Part shown: piece by piece, positions 35,301 to 50,300 of the stretch
Position numbering within the stretch: position 1 is the first letter of the stretch
Layout of the letters: each line of letters opens with the position of its first letter
Assembly (NCBI GenBank): GCA_907165065.1
Contig: OU015532.1
Coordinates: forward strand, 40,836,839 to 40,900,838
Reading direction: 5' to 3'
DNA: 64,000 nucleotides
From: Caprimulgus europaeus
Taxonomy: Eukaryota; Chordata; Aves; Caprimulgiformes; Caprimulgidae
The notes under the pieces: model-generated
Databases searched by the model: none
Told to the model about the DNA's origin: nothing
What the model saw: only the letters and a program-made list of their open reading frames with translations
Made by a program: the position numbers and the translations under genes

Positions 35301-38300
35301 TCCTGCAACATTATAGTTCTGGAGCATAATTTGTTATTCTTCATGCAGTGGCCTGGCTATAATTGCTTGTTTTCAGATTCAAATATCTTTGTGTCTATCT
35401 GCATTCTTCTCTTGGGCTATGTTGAGACTGAGGCTTCACTGATTACTAACTGAATTGGTGTTATATGTGGATCATCAGCTTGTGGGACTTTGTTTTTGCT
35501 TGTAATGATGAACAGCCTTGCCAAAGACTGGACCGACTTCCAAAGTTGGCTGTAGGTCTACTATGTTCAGAGAGGATGAAGGACTGAACAGAGATCCCGC
35601 CATAGCTCTATCTAGATACCAGATAATTAGTCACACGTTTAGAGCTTGCTTCTTTGATACTCTGAAAATATCAAATGCCTGTCTTCTAAATCAAGATTCT
35701 TAGCTAGTATGTACAACAAAGAGATATCCCAGACCATAAATGAACAAATTTGCTATAATGTTGTGTATCAGTAGTCCGTAACTGACAGATACAGTTGCTG
35801 AAGAAACAAATTCTCACTTCTACCTGCTTCTCTGGCACCACATGAGGAAGTAACTAGGCAAAATTAATATTTTCTTTTTCAATTATTAAAAATCAATGTA
35901 AGAATTGTAGAAAATGTTGTTGGGGGAGAGAGCTCAAGAAATTATTTTATGACATCCTTGACCAATAAATCGTTATCTAGAAGTACATTGTACATTCTGC
36001 ATTTTGAAATTGCAGTAATAATTCTAAATATATCTTAATATTCCTTACAAGAATTATAGACATCTGCAGTTGCAATGTTCTTCCCTGCTATGAACACTAA
36101 GGGGGAAACTATCAAATGCATGCTGAAAAACTGGAAGATGTTTCATGTTCAGACTGTATCAGAAGACTTGAAAGATAAATCATACATAACCCAGTTGCAC
36201 AAATTACTTTAATCAATACCTACTCATTACATGGGTAACATCACAAGTTCAAAGACAGTGTGGAATGAGAACCAAGAGATTGGTAGAGAAAGAATAACAT
36301 AATTACTGAGAAGGTGCTCTCTTCTTGTGGGTCATGTGGAAATATTAATGATAGTGGTTATTTTTTGCATAATGCTTTTAATCATGAGATGTCAAAGCAG
36401 GTTACAAAAGAGGAAAGGTTCATTATCACTGCTTTATTAATGGGGAAATGCAGATAGAGAAGCAAGATAAATTTAAATGGAAGCAATTACCCACAGTGAC
36501 TTAGCAGGCTGGAGCAGAGTTGGGATCACAGCCAACATGTCATGAGACCTTTTCCAGCAGGTTACCCATTTGGTTGTTCTGCCACTCAGCATGTATCCCA
36601 CAGTACCAAACTGCCTGTTCTTACACCCAATTCTGACCTGTTACTGTGATTACAAAACAAGTTCTTAGAGTTCGAGACATTGGAGACAGCTGTAGTTGCC
36701 CAGTAGATAAAAAAAGTCTGTTGTTTAAAGCTAATTGCAAACAGAGTCTGGAACTGGACAGCAGATTTGCTCCAAAAGTGAGGGTTGGAAAGGGTGAATG
36801 ACAATGCAGAGAGAGCGAGTCCCACTACTCTTCAGTGTTATTTTCAGGATCTCAGTTTATTACCACAGGTTCATGATACATCAGCTCTTTTATACATTCA
36901 ATAGCAGATGCTCAATATGGCTCCCTGACAAAACCCCTGTCACTTTCTTAGCAGTATCACTGAGAATCCTAACCCCCAAACACCCTACACACATCAAGTC
37001 CTCACATAAAGGGAAAATTAATTGCACAGACATACAAATACCCAACCTGCCTCTCACCTGAAAAGTCTGGTGATTCCCAAGACAGATCTCATCCACTCGC
37101 TGTGGCATTGCCTGGCAGAGCTGTTCTCATCTGGCTGGGAGGCTGCTTGCCCTGGCTTGGGGCTGGGGGCAGTTCCTGGGAGCCCACCCCAAAGCAACCC
37201 CTGTGTATTATGTAGGTTTAATACTGTTCTTGTAACTAACTGTTCAACCTTGTGTTCAAAGCTACATTAAGATTATACCTTTCTAAGAAATTAGAGGTTT
37301 CTTCACTATTAAGGCTCAGAGTTTAAATCGGTAAGATAAAAGTGCATTGCTAGTTTTGTATATTTATTGATGGTGAAGGGATGTGATCTCATATTGGGTG
37401 AGACAGTCTGCTCCCTCATTACATGGATTGGGAAACAACTACATGGGAGCAGCAGACCAGAAAGGGAAGACTCCTCACCCCCAGACCTTTTTTAGCTCTT
37501 CTGGTCCCCTCTCAGGAGCAAAGGACATAGTTACCCTGTTGTCTAAATGCTTAAAGAGTTAAGTATTTTATCCTTTGAAAAGGTTCTCTGAAAATGTAAA
37601 ACTTTTTCTTCTCCATCACAGAGATCTGCGGTTTTGCAACAAAGAAGGGACTTATCAATAATGGGTTTTGTTAAATAAAACTTGCTCTGCAATTTTTTTA
37701 TTACTAGTTCTCTTTATTGCAGTAGCTTTTTCAAATCTCTGTTAATGATCAGAACTTCCATCCAGAGGAAGAAACAAATAGTAGTGAGTGCTACTGAACA
37801 AGGACCTGTAAGAAAAGTAATAGAAACAATATCTCCTTTTTGCAGCTTGCTGTCTATATAGTGCTATAAGGCTATGCTTTAAGACATGTATAGTAATTTG
37901 TTAGTTACAATATATCTTTTCAAATACAGTTAGTCAAACTGATTGCTATGTAAACCTGGCCTTGCCCACTGCTTCCCCTGAGACTGTCCGGACCAAAACC
38001 ATCAAGAACTGCAAAGATCCAGTGTGGAATGAAACATTTTGCTTCATGATCCAGAGCCAAGTAAAAGTAAGATGCAGCGTGCGTTTGTTTTTCTTTTGGG
38101 GTGGAGATCTAATTGTGTGATTAGTATGTTGTGTACCTTAAAAACAAATATGTGAGAGGGACTATAAGGATATGGGTAAGGGACTATAATAATTTGGGTG
38201 ATATGTGAAGTAGCATGCAGCAGCAAAATTAAATTTTATTTTCTAATATATAAAAGATAGCCAAGATATTTCACAACTATTTATATAATATTCTGTCACT

Positions 38301-41300
38301 TTTCACTTCTCTTTTTTTTTTTTTTTTTTTAAATCACTGCTTTTCGAGAGTAAAGGTGAGAATTTCAGAGCAAATTGTACAGCATAGAAGACGCGTATGA
38401 GCTAAGCAGTGGAAGCATCACAGTGCTGTACTTTTTTATTATTCCTTTGGAATTACCTACAATAAGAAAAAAACCCACAAAAAAGCAAAACAAAACAGAA
38501 AACCCACAAAAAAACCCCAAAACAAACAAGAAACACCCCCAAAAAACAATGATAAAACAGTGTGATAAAGTTTGCAAAAGAGTACCACCTGAGCTTTTAC
38601 CATGATGACAAATGTTAGAACTTAAGCTTTGCAAGTCCCTCTATCTACTTCTTCCAAAAGACAACTTCAACATCAGAGTCAAGGAATCCACAAAAATAAG
38701 TGATAGGCCAAGTAAGCGAGGTTTACTTCATATTTGGGGCAATTGAACCCCACTTTACAACTCACACCCTTCATTTCCTAGGGCTGGTGGCAGAGCAGGA
38801 CAAGAACACTTGAGCCTAGGTGCCAAATCAGCAGGTCAGTCCCCTGGCCCTCTTGAACATCAATAAAGTCCTCCAACAGAGCCTTCAGAAGAGCTCAAAG
38901 TGCTGCTACACCACAGAGTCTCCAGGGAATGATCCTTCTTGTCTTTCTCTGCAGAAGTTGTCCATGATACAAGCTGTCAGGCTTCCTTCCACAGAGTTAG
39001 GTGGTGCTGGTCCTGTTTGGTACAGTTTTCAGCTTTAATATGTCTACTGTTCCATGGCCTATGTCCAGTGCTTTCCCTGCAGATCTAAAAGAATATACAA
39101 CTTCTTTCAAACTACCAGTGAGGCACAATTTCACTGAGCCCTGCAGGTTTAGCAGGGAAGCAAAAAGCAAGGTATGAACATTGCAGCATGAGAACACCCA
39201 CTGGTCTGTAACTCTTGCACCAGAACACCTGGTCCTTGTGATGGTTCGTGGCTGACAGGTCTTTCAAAATTGCAATACCACATGGAAAAGCTGAGAAAAA
39301 TATCTTGGCCACAGGAAGCTGCTTGAATTAGTCCTTCACAGAGTAGTATTTGGGAAGAATTCACATTTACTCTGCAGTAATTTTGCAGCCAGAGACAAGA
39401 GACACGGCATTAGCCCCAGTAATTGTCACTATGTGGCAACAGCAGCGTGGCCATGGCCACTGTGGCTTCAGTGTGGGCTGCACAAAATGTGACCTGGGGA
39501 TCTAGAACAACCCAAGTACTTCAGCCTGTCTGTCACTGCTGCTTCAGCGCTGTCTGGGCTCAACAGACTAAGTTAAGGCTCTTGCAGGTTTCTCTGCATA
39601 CACTGCAATTGCTGTTTCCCCTCTGAATAGAGCCAGAGTCTCCTCGACTGGTTATTTTCTCCTTGCCTCTCTATAGTTGAGGTGTTCATCTTGCCAAATC
39701 ATGGGAGCTAGAGCTCAGCAAAATCATATAATACACTGCCACTGTGGAACAGAAAATCTTGTTTGGGTATGTTGGGCTGGTTCCCATGAGGAAAAGGACA
39801 TCAAAACAGACATCTGACAAAGCACAGTTGGTGAGGAAGGGATTCCCAGGGTGGTGCTGTGACTGGTGCTCCCATGGCTGCTGGAGGACTGCTGTGCCTG
39901 CAGCTGGTGGCATGCAGCCCTGGTGAGGGCCATCTCTGCTGGGTGCGTGGCTCCCAGCAGTGCTGCCCTCATGTCCTCTGTCAGGAGCAGATAGAAACCG
40001 TGAACTGCTTCAGACAGCCCCAGCTGCTTCCCGGACAGCATCCTAGTGGTGCAGCCAGAGATCTCCCTTAGCCCACCAACACCCTGTGTATCCTACTCCT
40101 GGTGAGCTGGGAGTAACTGATGGACCTCAAACCAGTCTGTCCCTAAGAAACTATCAGCCATTTTAACCAAATAAGGACTGTGTGTTACAGTTTCACAGCT
40201 AGATATCACAGTAGCATTGACAGGCTAAGGGGGTTGGGCCTGTTCATCCTGGAGAAGAGAAGGCTCCAGGGAGACCTTCTAGAGGCCTTCCAGTACCTGA
40301 AGGGACTCCAGGAAAGCTGGGGAGGGACTTTTTACAAGGGCAGGTAGTCATAGAACAAGAGGAAATGGCTCCAAACGGGAAGAGGGTAGGTTTAGATTAG
40401 ACATTAGGAAGAAATTCTTTCCTGTGAGGGTGGTGAGACACTGGAACAGGTTGCCCAGAGAAGCTGTGGATGCTCCTCCCTGGAAGTGGTTAAGGCCAGG
40501 CTGGATGAGGCTTTGAACAACCTGGTCTAGTGGAAGGTGTCCCTGCTGATGGCAGGGGGGTTGGAACTGGATGATCTTTAAGGTCCCTTCCGACTCTAAC
40601 CAACTGATTCTAGGAAAGCTGACCTGCTCTTCAGTGTAAGCCTTCCTTCTACAAACTATTGTTTTTAAGCACATCCCCCTTCTGTAATCACCCTTTTGTA
40701 ATCCTTTACAGGCTACTTATGGCTGGCCTATAAACTTAATTGCAATAGTGTTTTTTTTCTGCCTCTCATCTGTATGTTTCTCTTAGCAAGCATGGTGGGC
40801 AGGAACTCACTGCTGACCCCATCAGCCCCAAACAGAATTGTTTTTCTGTCTGAAGCACAGTGTGATGGATTTATGTATATGGCCTTAAAGGGCAGCAGCC
40901 TTTCTGTCTTCTGCCAGCAAACTGCACTACAAACTGTTCACTACAGTTCGTCCTCCCTCACTTACTAATTTCTTACAGAAAGAATAGATGTCAAAATTGA
41001 ATACTTGAATTCTAGATCATCTTCCTTTCAGTATGTTTATATATTCAGTCACCTATCAGATTTAATTATGGACCCTTCTATGACTCATTATGAACTTTTA
41101 AGGCAGCAAAGCTCATAGAATCATAGAAAGTTGTGAGTTGGAAGGGACCCACAAGGATCATCGAGTCCAACTCTTGCCCTAGCATAGGACAATCCCAAAG
41201 TTCAGACCATGTGTCCAAGGGTGTTGTCCAAATGCTTCTTGAATACTGTCAGGCTTGGTGCCATGAGCACCTCCCTGGGGAGCCTGTTCCAGTGCTCCAC

Positions 41301-44300
41301 CACCCTCTGGGTAAAGAACCTTTTCCTGATGTCCAACCTAAACCTTCCCTGGCACATCTTCCTGCCATTTGTGCATGTGTTCATGTGTGAGACCACATGC
41401 CTGTCTGTGTATCTTTAATAAGCACCAAACCTCTTGGTGCTTACTCAGTAGGAATCTTTGAGATAAGAGGTCCCTTTAATTTATATGAAAATACAAAAAT
41501 ATTTTTTTTTTTAATATATGGAAACAGGCCTGAATTATTTCCCCACTGTGAAAACAATGGTTAATGTTAATTTGTTTGGCACTCTGAATGGCATCTCTGA
41601 GCCAGCCCATGTGCAGCTACTGACCATGCACAGCAGGGACTGTTTCCTCTCCTGTCCATTCAAGCTGTCAGCTGACAGAGGAGGGAAAGGAAGAGATTTG
41701 TGAGGTGGGAGGAAGGAAGAGGAGATTGAGAGGTATAGAATATAATCTGATGGAAATAGGCCTTTCCTCTGCTGCTTTTTGTGCATTTTGTCACCATTTT
41801 AACAGAGACATATCAGTTTCTATAGATTCCATGATAATTCTCTCCATGCGATCTGTTTAATAATTTACAGGATATAATTATGCAGCCATGCAGTAGTTAC
41901 ATGGCACTTCCTGAATATATTTTAATCACTGCTTATATTGAAGGATTTTTATTTCCCCCCACCAACAAATAGCAATAAAGTGCTAGCCACTAGATAGTTT
42001 CCTACAATTCAGGAAAAAGTGGTGACCAAATTAGAGGTCAAATGTTTTTTCAATATGAAACCTACTTATTAGATGATTCTAATAGCCTTTGTCATTTAAA
42101 TTACTCTGCAGGGGAAAATCAGCAACAAACCCAACAATGTTAGGTTCAGAATATCTGTCTACAGCTCTGTGTAGATGAAAAGGTCGTGCACACTCTCTTA
42201 CTTATCCCTATCCTTTCTCTTCTTCCTTAACATGCTGAGCACGTCATCTTGTGTCTCCGTAAGGTCTTAAAATAGAAATATTCCTAATTCTGTACCTCTG
42301 TTCACAGAATATTCTTGAGATGAAAGTCTATGATGAAAATGCAGTCACTAAAGATGACCTCCTCTTCACTGTCCTCTTTGACGTTGCTAAAATCCAGCTT
42401 GGAGAAACTGTTTGCTTGACTTTTCAGCTAAATCCAAAGGTGAGGAAATGCCTTGGCTACAAGAGGAAATACATTTTTTTTATATTACCTCCTAAATAAC
42501 TTATTGTAAAGCAGTTGTAGGTGGGAGGGTTTATTTCCCATTGGTTTGCATTTCATGTATCCTGTAAAATATCTTCCAAACCTTGTTCAGCAAAGTGGAC
42601 AGGGTTTACTTCCCTATCTTGGACATAATACTGAAGGTTTTTATTAGCTCCCCAAACCTCTTAGTAGAGTTTTTCTGACACCAGAGTTCCCTTTTTCCTC
42701 TTTCTTATCTCTGTTGCTCAAACAGGTTTTGTTGGAGATAAAAAACTTCATCACTGTTGCACAAAGTTTATCAGATAAATAATATTTTCCTAGGACTGGC
42801 ACTTGTGAATTGGGGCGTACTCTGCCACAGGTGTTGGAGCATTATCTTAAAAACCAATACCCTGCCCTGTAATTTGTTTGTGTACACCTGAATATAACAT
42901 AAAGATCCATGCTGAGGTGCTAAAACACATTGATAGTCTATTAGTGTAACTATCACATTACTTTAGTGTGCCTTAATGCATACATGAGGACTTCAACATC
43001 AGATCTGGATATCCTATTTAGATACTTTTATAGATATGCAGTTTTGCTGATGTTCTTATAGGGCATTAGTATTCAGCTCTATGGTGATATCGACAGGCAG
43101 TCTATTAACTTGTCTGGCAACTGGTTAATGTATTGTCCGTGTTATAGGAGACCTTTTGATCAGAGAAATTGAGAATGTCCTCTGCTGTCTAACAGCATTA
43201 TTCTTCTGATAATGTTACCCAGAACAGCTGTTCTAAGCCAACAGTTATTGCAGACTTAGGACTGGGAATTGCCCATGTGACCATTTTACTCTGCCTCTCC
43301 ACTGAATAGACAAGTGCAGTCAGCCTGAGGACTGATGGTTAACGAAGGAGGGAGAATACTTTCCAAAATCACTCTAACTCAATTGCTTTCGCTCATCTGA
43401 GCATACCCCAGAGCAGGAGGAAAATTTGATTTTAAGAGCTGTTTCAGGAGCCAGAATAATAATTGACAACCATAGCTAGTAAGAAAGGAAATTAATTTAA
43501 ATGCTTTTAATGAATTAATCTTTTACAGACACAAGAGGTGCTGGAAGTTGAGTTTGCATCAGAGACCATGTGAGTAAAACCCATACGGGACCAAAGAACT
43601 GTACTTTGCAAAAGTAAGCAGTCATACACATGCTAGCACTTAGTATAATGTACTTTAAAATGCTCAACATGACAGCAATAGCTGGTGTTATCAAGTTAGT
43701 TGCATATTGGCTAAAACACCCTGTTCCTTATCTACCAAGAATCATCGTGGATAATAATTTATCCCATTACTTGCTGGAAGAGGGAGAAGGATAATAATGT
43801 GCTTATTACTACTATTGTTTACCATTATCACTATAAATAAGGAAGCCACATTTAAGATGTCTCCTAAAATTAAAAATCAATGACATATTTGAGACTATGC
43901 TGGATAAAGCAACCTTTAAAGAAAGTGTTATTCCTTGGTGTTAATTTAATGTTGTATTTAGGTCATATTAGTTCTAATTGCACTTTTTTTCCTCTCTTTC
44001 AGTCCAGTCCCTCCTGAAAAGCTTGTCACTAATGGTGTATTAGTGGTAATTTTAAATTATTTCTCTTTCTATGTTCATTTTCATGCTAGTGATGGTGAAT
44101 CTGGCAGGTGCCCCAACACCTCGCTGCAGGCAGGGCTGAGGGGGAGGGAGATGGGGTTTGAACACTGGCAGCCATCCTGTTGTGCTGCTCCCTGTGGAAG
44201 AACATATTATGTAAGAACAAACACTGATTGGGAATACCCAGAGCGCAGTCATGCTCTTTCATTGACTCACTCCCTCTTGTGTCATTTCCTCTTAGTACTT

Positions 44301-47300
44301 CTCTTGGGATGCCCTCATGGACATCCTGTTTTCCCCACCTCCACAGGATGATGTGGAATTGGCTTTCTCAACTGCCCCTAACCCATTATTTAGAGGAGGT
44401 AGCACTTGGCTGTCCAACTGGACCAAAGCAGGGCTGTGAGGACAGCCCTGCAATTTGACCAGCCTATCAGTCTACCTTTGAGAGACCTCAGCACACTTCT
44501 GTTCCCTCCCTGGTTATTTCCTCTCCCCTCTGAGACCTGCCCCCAAGAATGGACCACAGAACCACAAAACCACAGACATTTTTCTTTAAGCTGAAACCTG
44601 GCACATTTTCAGAGTGTCTTCCTCTTATCAGCCTAACAAACACAGGGTGGAGTTTCTGGACCCCAGGGACCCAGGTGACCAGAGATAGGTAGCAGTGGAG
44701 TGGCTCAGATATGGCATGTTTTGTATACTTAGTTCTCTTATCGCTCATTCCTGATATAGTCTCGTGAAATTTCCTGCCTGGAAGTCCTGGTGGACAATAG
44801 ACCGACAAAGAAAGAACGTTCAGGTTAGACTTTAACTAGAAACAAAAAATATTTTGTGGTAAAATGAAAATTTCTCTTTTGTTTTGTCATTTTCTTATAC
44901 GGTATTTTCCCTATTTTGTTCTTACAATTAGAGCACAGGGACTGGATATTTAGGAGTATATGCCACAGATCCAACAATTATAGTGTGCCTATGCTAATTA
45001 ACTATAAAAACTGGACTTTGAAATTAGAGTTAATTATTAGAGTAATAACAATATTAGTGCTGTAAAATAGAAGTAAATATATATTTCTATTTCAATAATT
45101 TACATTTTACCCAATTTGCCTGTTCAAATAAACAGTTTGGGAGATTTTAAGCATTGTTGAATGTTTTGCATATTATAATAACAATTTCTGAATTACCATT
45201 TCTGAGATCATAATAATTAACTTCTTTTGTATGCTTTTCATCTTTTTTTTTTTTTTTTTAGAAAAAGACTTCTTATTTTCAGTGAAGGGATCCTATGAAG
45301 AGAGCCAGACTCTGTCTCTGGGCTCTACCCAGCCACCCGTGGAGTCCCTTGATTTCCATTACATCAAGTACAGTCTGTCAGAGCTGCATGTGGCTTTAGC
45401 AGAGAAGAAGCCTCATTTCTGCTCAGTATGTGATTGCTAGCTTGAGTAAGGACAGTAAATTTATGGGGTTTTATACCTGACTGAGGCAAATTGAAAGAAT
45501 TTGTATTTTTAATTAAAAGCCATCTTCCATGATCATCTGCTCTGGAATAGCACTGTGTCCCTTAAGACATCTAAATATTAGATGCCAAGTTGGAAAGTAC
45601 TGGACAGTAACCTCATTTGAAAAAATAAGCTGGTGACAGTGCTCTTTGTGGTGTATACATTAAATATTTTTCTACATTATAATTTATTTTTCAGCATAAC
45701 TCAGGCAAAGAGAAAAAAGACTGGCACACATCCCTCACTATTCCTCTGGATTCATTGCCCTTCAAGGAGAAAGTAGCAGTAGCAAAGGTGATTGATACCA
45801 GCTTTTTAAAATAAATGTGAAGCTATGGAACAAAGATCAATGGGCATGAGTTAACTAGATCAGTGAGAAGTAACGGGTTAGATATATAACTCCTAGTGCC
45901 CTTACATTCCTAACAGGAAGGGTTATGGACCTGTACATTTTCATGAGAACTGTGTAGAATGAAAAACCACAGCCAAACATTTGGGAGAGGGATTTCTGTG
46001 ATGAACTCAGGGACTAATGTAGATCAGAGCAAATGCAAACAATGAGGCAAGACAGGGCACACTGGCAGAGCTGGTGTCAATTTTTACTGTATGTACTACT
46101 CTGTGTATCTTCAGTACAAAACAATTTAAAGAAAATAAAGTGGACTTGGAGAAGTTTTAAAAATGGAATGTTTTTTCTGATTGTTATGGCTTTGTGGCTC
46201 CAATATAGATCTTAGAAAAAGTTAAATGCTTCAAAGCTGACTGGAAGGAAAGGAAGGGACATAAAATCATCTCCAGTGCTTATATTCTGTTTTTTCTCTA
46301 GGATGAAACAATCAATTTACACGTGAAGTCTAATGACTGGTAAGAAATTTTGCCTTTGGATTTTGTGGTTGGGGAAAAAAGATGATTCCCAGCTTTTTTG
46401 ACTTCTTACCTTTTTCTGCAACTAAAGGAGAAAGTATTTAGTCAATGATTATATTTACTCTTATTTACCCTGTGTAAGAGGTGAACTTTGTTAACTGTGC
46501 TGGGTGAAACTTCCTCCTATGCTACTATGCAGGAGTTCAGTTTAGATGAGGAGAATAATCTCTTCTGGCTGCAAAATCCATGGAGCTACAAGTTTAGAAA
46601 AATACGTCTTTATACCTCACTTTCCTTACTTGCAAAAAATCCAGAGTATTTGTATTTATAAAACCTGGAGGTCTTCAGGCAACGAATCCTAAATATTCCA
46701 CTGTTTACAGTATCTGCATATGGATTGCAGTATTTATGTTAGACACTTCTTGAAAAGCAGTGTAGCAATAATATTTGTTTTGTTTTGGGTTTTTTTTTTC
46801 TGTGAGATTTTACAACTTTCTTTCTCAGCTTTTTCTGTACCTTGTCTATACCAACTGTGATGGGGTTTTGTGGAGCTGCAATAGCAGCTTTTCTAAGCCT
46901 AATAGTAGAATTTGTGACTTGTAAGTATGGGTGCAGACATTAATTTTAAGTGATCATGTGCATAACATTTAACTCTGGACTTTGAGGCCAAGAAACTTGG
47001 ATGTTCGCTTGGAGTTTGATCTGTGTATGGAGGAGAAAATTTTCCTACAGAAACGGAGGAAATTTGTGGCTTCTGCTCTGAAAAAAGCACTTCATTTAAA
47101 GCGAGACCTACAAGACCATGAGGTATGGGGAGCACCATAGGGACTGGACCGTGCTGTGTAACAAGGAAGTGTTATGCTCGTAGCCATTCGCTTGTTGTTC
47201 CTTAAGCAGCCCCAATGTATTCAGTGCCATATGTAAAGTGATGAGAAAAGTTTAGATGAAACAATGTGAGAGCATGGGTAGCATCAAACTCACTTGCCAC

Positions 47301-50300
47301 ACTTGTGCTCAGAAAACAGAATGCCATAAATCAGCTTTTCTTCCCTACCTTGTTTCTTTTTAATCTGTGAATTATAGACCTGAGTAGTCCTGCTTTCTTA
47401 GTTGAACATTCAGTCACCAAGGCCCCATAAGGTATTTTATATTATCAAATTTTGGATGGGGAAAACCTGACAGTTAAAGTGATACATAATACTGACCAGT
47501 GAGGATGCTTCTTATCACAAGGCTCTCTCATCATCTCAGTTGCATTGACACTCTAACAGTACTAAGACATTCAACATTTTTCTCGCATCTCTCTGACTGA
47601 GTCAGGGTTTGTATTTGTTCAAGTCCATGCTGGCATGGGGATGGTTGGTGTTCTCAGGAGGGAAAATGGTCTGTGATCAGGCACTTCAGAAATTAAGACA
47701 TTTTCATTTTGACAGATTTATTTCATCTGTGCCTTTCCCTTTGTCCAGGACAGCTAGACCAAAGACATACTAAACATTATATGACAGAATGGCTTTGGAT
47801 GCTGTAAATTATGTCCCTGCTCACAAACTGATCACATCAGCATATTGTTTCTCTTTAGCACACTAGTTTCAGTGGAAAAGAGCAGTTTCTTAAGTATAAG
47901 ATTTTTTTTAGAGGAAGTACTTCTAACTACTAATTTCAGATTTTCCAACAAGAGGATGTTTTCTTGTGGTCAGGTAAACCCAAATCAGAATACTTTGCTT
48001 TGACCTGAAATGCTTGATTTGAATCAGATCACTACTGAGTATTTACTTGATGCAGTTACCTGGAAATATGTATGGAAAATGTCATTTGGTTCCTCTTATC
48101 TCAGTGAGTTTCTTGAAGGAATTTGTCTTCCTGTAACACAATTTAGATTTCCATGCAGTTAGGCTTTGTGGTTCATCACTGCAATTATATACTCCAGGTA
48201 CTTTATAGGAAATGTAAGCTAGTCATTATACTTGGCTTATAAGAGAGGGTGAGCTCTGCTTGCTGTCAAAATAGAGCTCTCATAAGATGATGTACCACTA
48301 AGGACAATGCAGTCTAACATTGAAATGCCTTGAAATAACAAGTTTGGAGATGTTTTCATAAGCTAGCATGTAACAATTTGGAATCAAAGTTGATCAATTT
48401 TGATTTAAAAAGTTAAAATTAACTAATTACAAAATTTTTTTAATTAACATTTTTCTGTGCGAAATACCAGGTTTTCATCTTTTTTTCCCCTGCTTGGGGA
48501 AATGGTGAAATGTTGGAATTTCTTGTGGGACAGAAATGCCACAATTCACTCAGCTCTGATCATGTGTGCTGGTAAGCTAAGCTGTTGTTTAACACTGCTA
48601 TACTGATGTTTAAACAGGTACCAGTTGTAGCAGTCATGACAACAGGAGGTGGCACCCGGGCCCTGACGTCTCTGTTAGGCAACCTTTTGGGTCTTCAGAA
48701 GCTGGACCTGTTAGATGCTATTTCATACATCACTGGGTCATCTGGTTCAACATGGTAAGAAGATCCATGAGATAAATCTCCAAGAGATTAATTCTCTCTC
48801 TCCTTTGGTAAAGGAAGATGTAATACTTTGATTTTGAGCATTTCTATTGCTGTGTTAGGAACACATTGCCTGAGTCAGTGTATGGCCTAGGCACTGCTTA
48901 TGGGGAACAACATTGTCCTTGACCCTTTGTTTCACCTTTAGGATCTTTCCTAGTGGGTAATCCTGGTGCAAATCACAGCCTTGTGTAGAAACCTGTGTAG
49001 CATGGAGGGACTTTTTGCAAGTCCTCAGGTTTCACTAGGGATTTGAGGAGTTCTCTGAATAAAAAAACCCTTTTCCATAATAAACTGAGCCCATTTTTTA
49101 TGAACCTCAGCTAGTTCATTTGATGTGGTCCTTAAATCCAAGCCAAAAAAGTGAAAGTGTATTGAGCATATGACAATGTGCTTCCTTTCTTCTCCTCAGG
49201 ACCTTGTCAGATTTGTATCAGAGCACTGACTGGTCACGCAAGGATCTGTCCAAACCGATTGGTGAAGTCCGCAGACATATGACCAAGAGCAAGCTGAGCT
49301 GCTTTTCCTTGGAGAGCTTGAAGTACTATGACAAGGAGCTAAAACTGAGGAAACAAGAGGGATACCAAATCTCTAGCATTGATTTTTGGGGGCTGCTTCT
49401 GGAAAAAGCATTAGGTGATGGGGTAGTGTGTCTATGTTTTCCCTAACAGCTGCTGATTACTGTTGTATGGACAATGAAGCTCCAGGGACAGGTGCTAGCC
49501 TGAGAGCTTGCCAGCATCATCCTGATTATTTCTGCTGGCTAACAAATGGGATTTGTCCCCACATACCTCTCAACATATAATTAGCAACCCAGGGGATATT
49601 CAGCAGAGCATGAAACCTGTCTCCGTCTACCAGTATGAATATCTGAATACCTAACAGCAGAGTTCTAGTCTTGGTTTCTTTTGCTCTGTTCCTCTCTGTG
49701 AGAACTTGAATAATCCATGTAAAGTGGATGCATTTACTAGGAAGGATAAGACAGAGATCATTATACCATAAAGTGTCCCACAGCTCACTGGTAATTAAAT
49801 AAGCTCATGTGGATGTGTAAATGTTTAGATCACTCCTTGTTTAAAAAAATGTCTGGACAAAATCAGTGGAGAGAATAAGAAAATTAATATGGAAACAGGT
49901 ATTTATTTTGTTATAACCTTGCTAGCCCATGCACCGTGCTAAGACAGTCGCTTAGTTTTGCTCTTTTCGGTCAATTCACAGAAAAACAACCACAAACTCT
50001 CAGATGAGCGACAGGCATTGAATCAGGGTCAGAATCCCCTACCTATCTACATGATCCTCAACATCAAAGAAGATTACAGCCTTTCAGAGTTCAAAGGTGA
50101 TGACAAAACTGGACTTGGTTGGTGTTCAAATTATCTGCATTATGAGTTACTGTGTGTCCTGCAACCCCTTGCATGGCTGAACCATAGCATCCATAAACAG
50201 TTCCTCTTCCTCTTTAACTTCCACTTCTTCTCCCATTTCTAGACTTTGTGCCCAGGATCTGAGAGGAACCTTCTTCTATGGGGCAGGCATGATTTGGGGG

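Larger units (their letters stand above)
22716..37929 (+). other. Gene B intron 2, 15.2 kb
   Basis: By far the longest intron of either gene; it splits the C2 domain coding region. It holds a CR1 copy with RT coding remnant (26775-27540), a second CR1 (34593-34910), a possible LTR remnant near 36800-37250, and AT-rich sequence. No convincing further exon was recognised. Confidence 0.75.
38067..42307 (+). other. Gene B intron 3, 4.2 kb
   Basis: Holds a T run (38311-38331), an A/C-rich block (38466-38550) and two CR1 copies in opposite orientations (40220-40612 plus, 41113-41395 minus). Nothing gene-like was recognised in 38600-40200. Confidence 0.7.

Noticed and set aside
44043-44594. Plus-strand ORFs after gene B exon 6
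   Set aside because: They begin in the exon 6 donor region and run through intron sequence; gene A has no counterpart.
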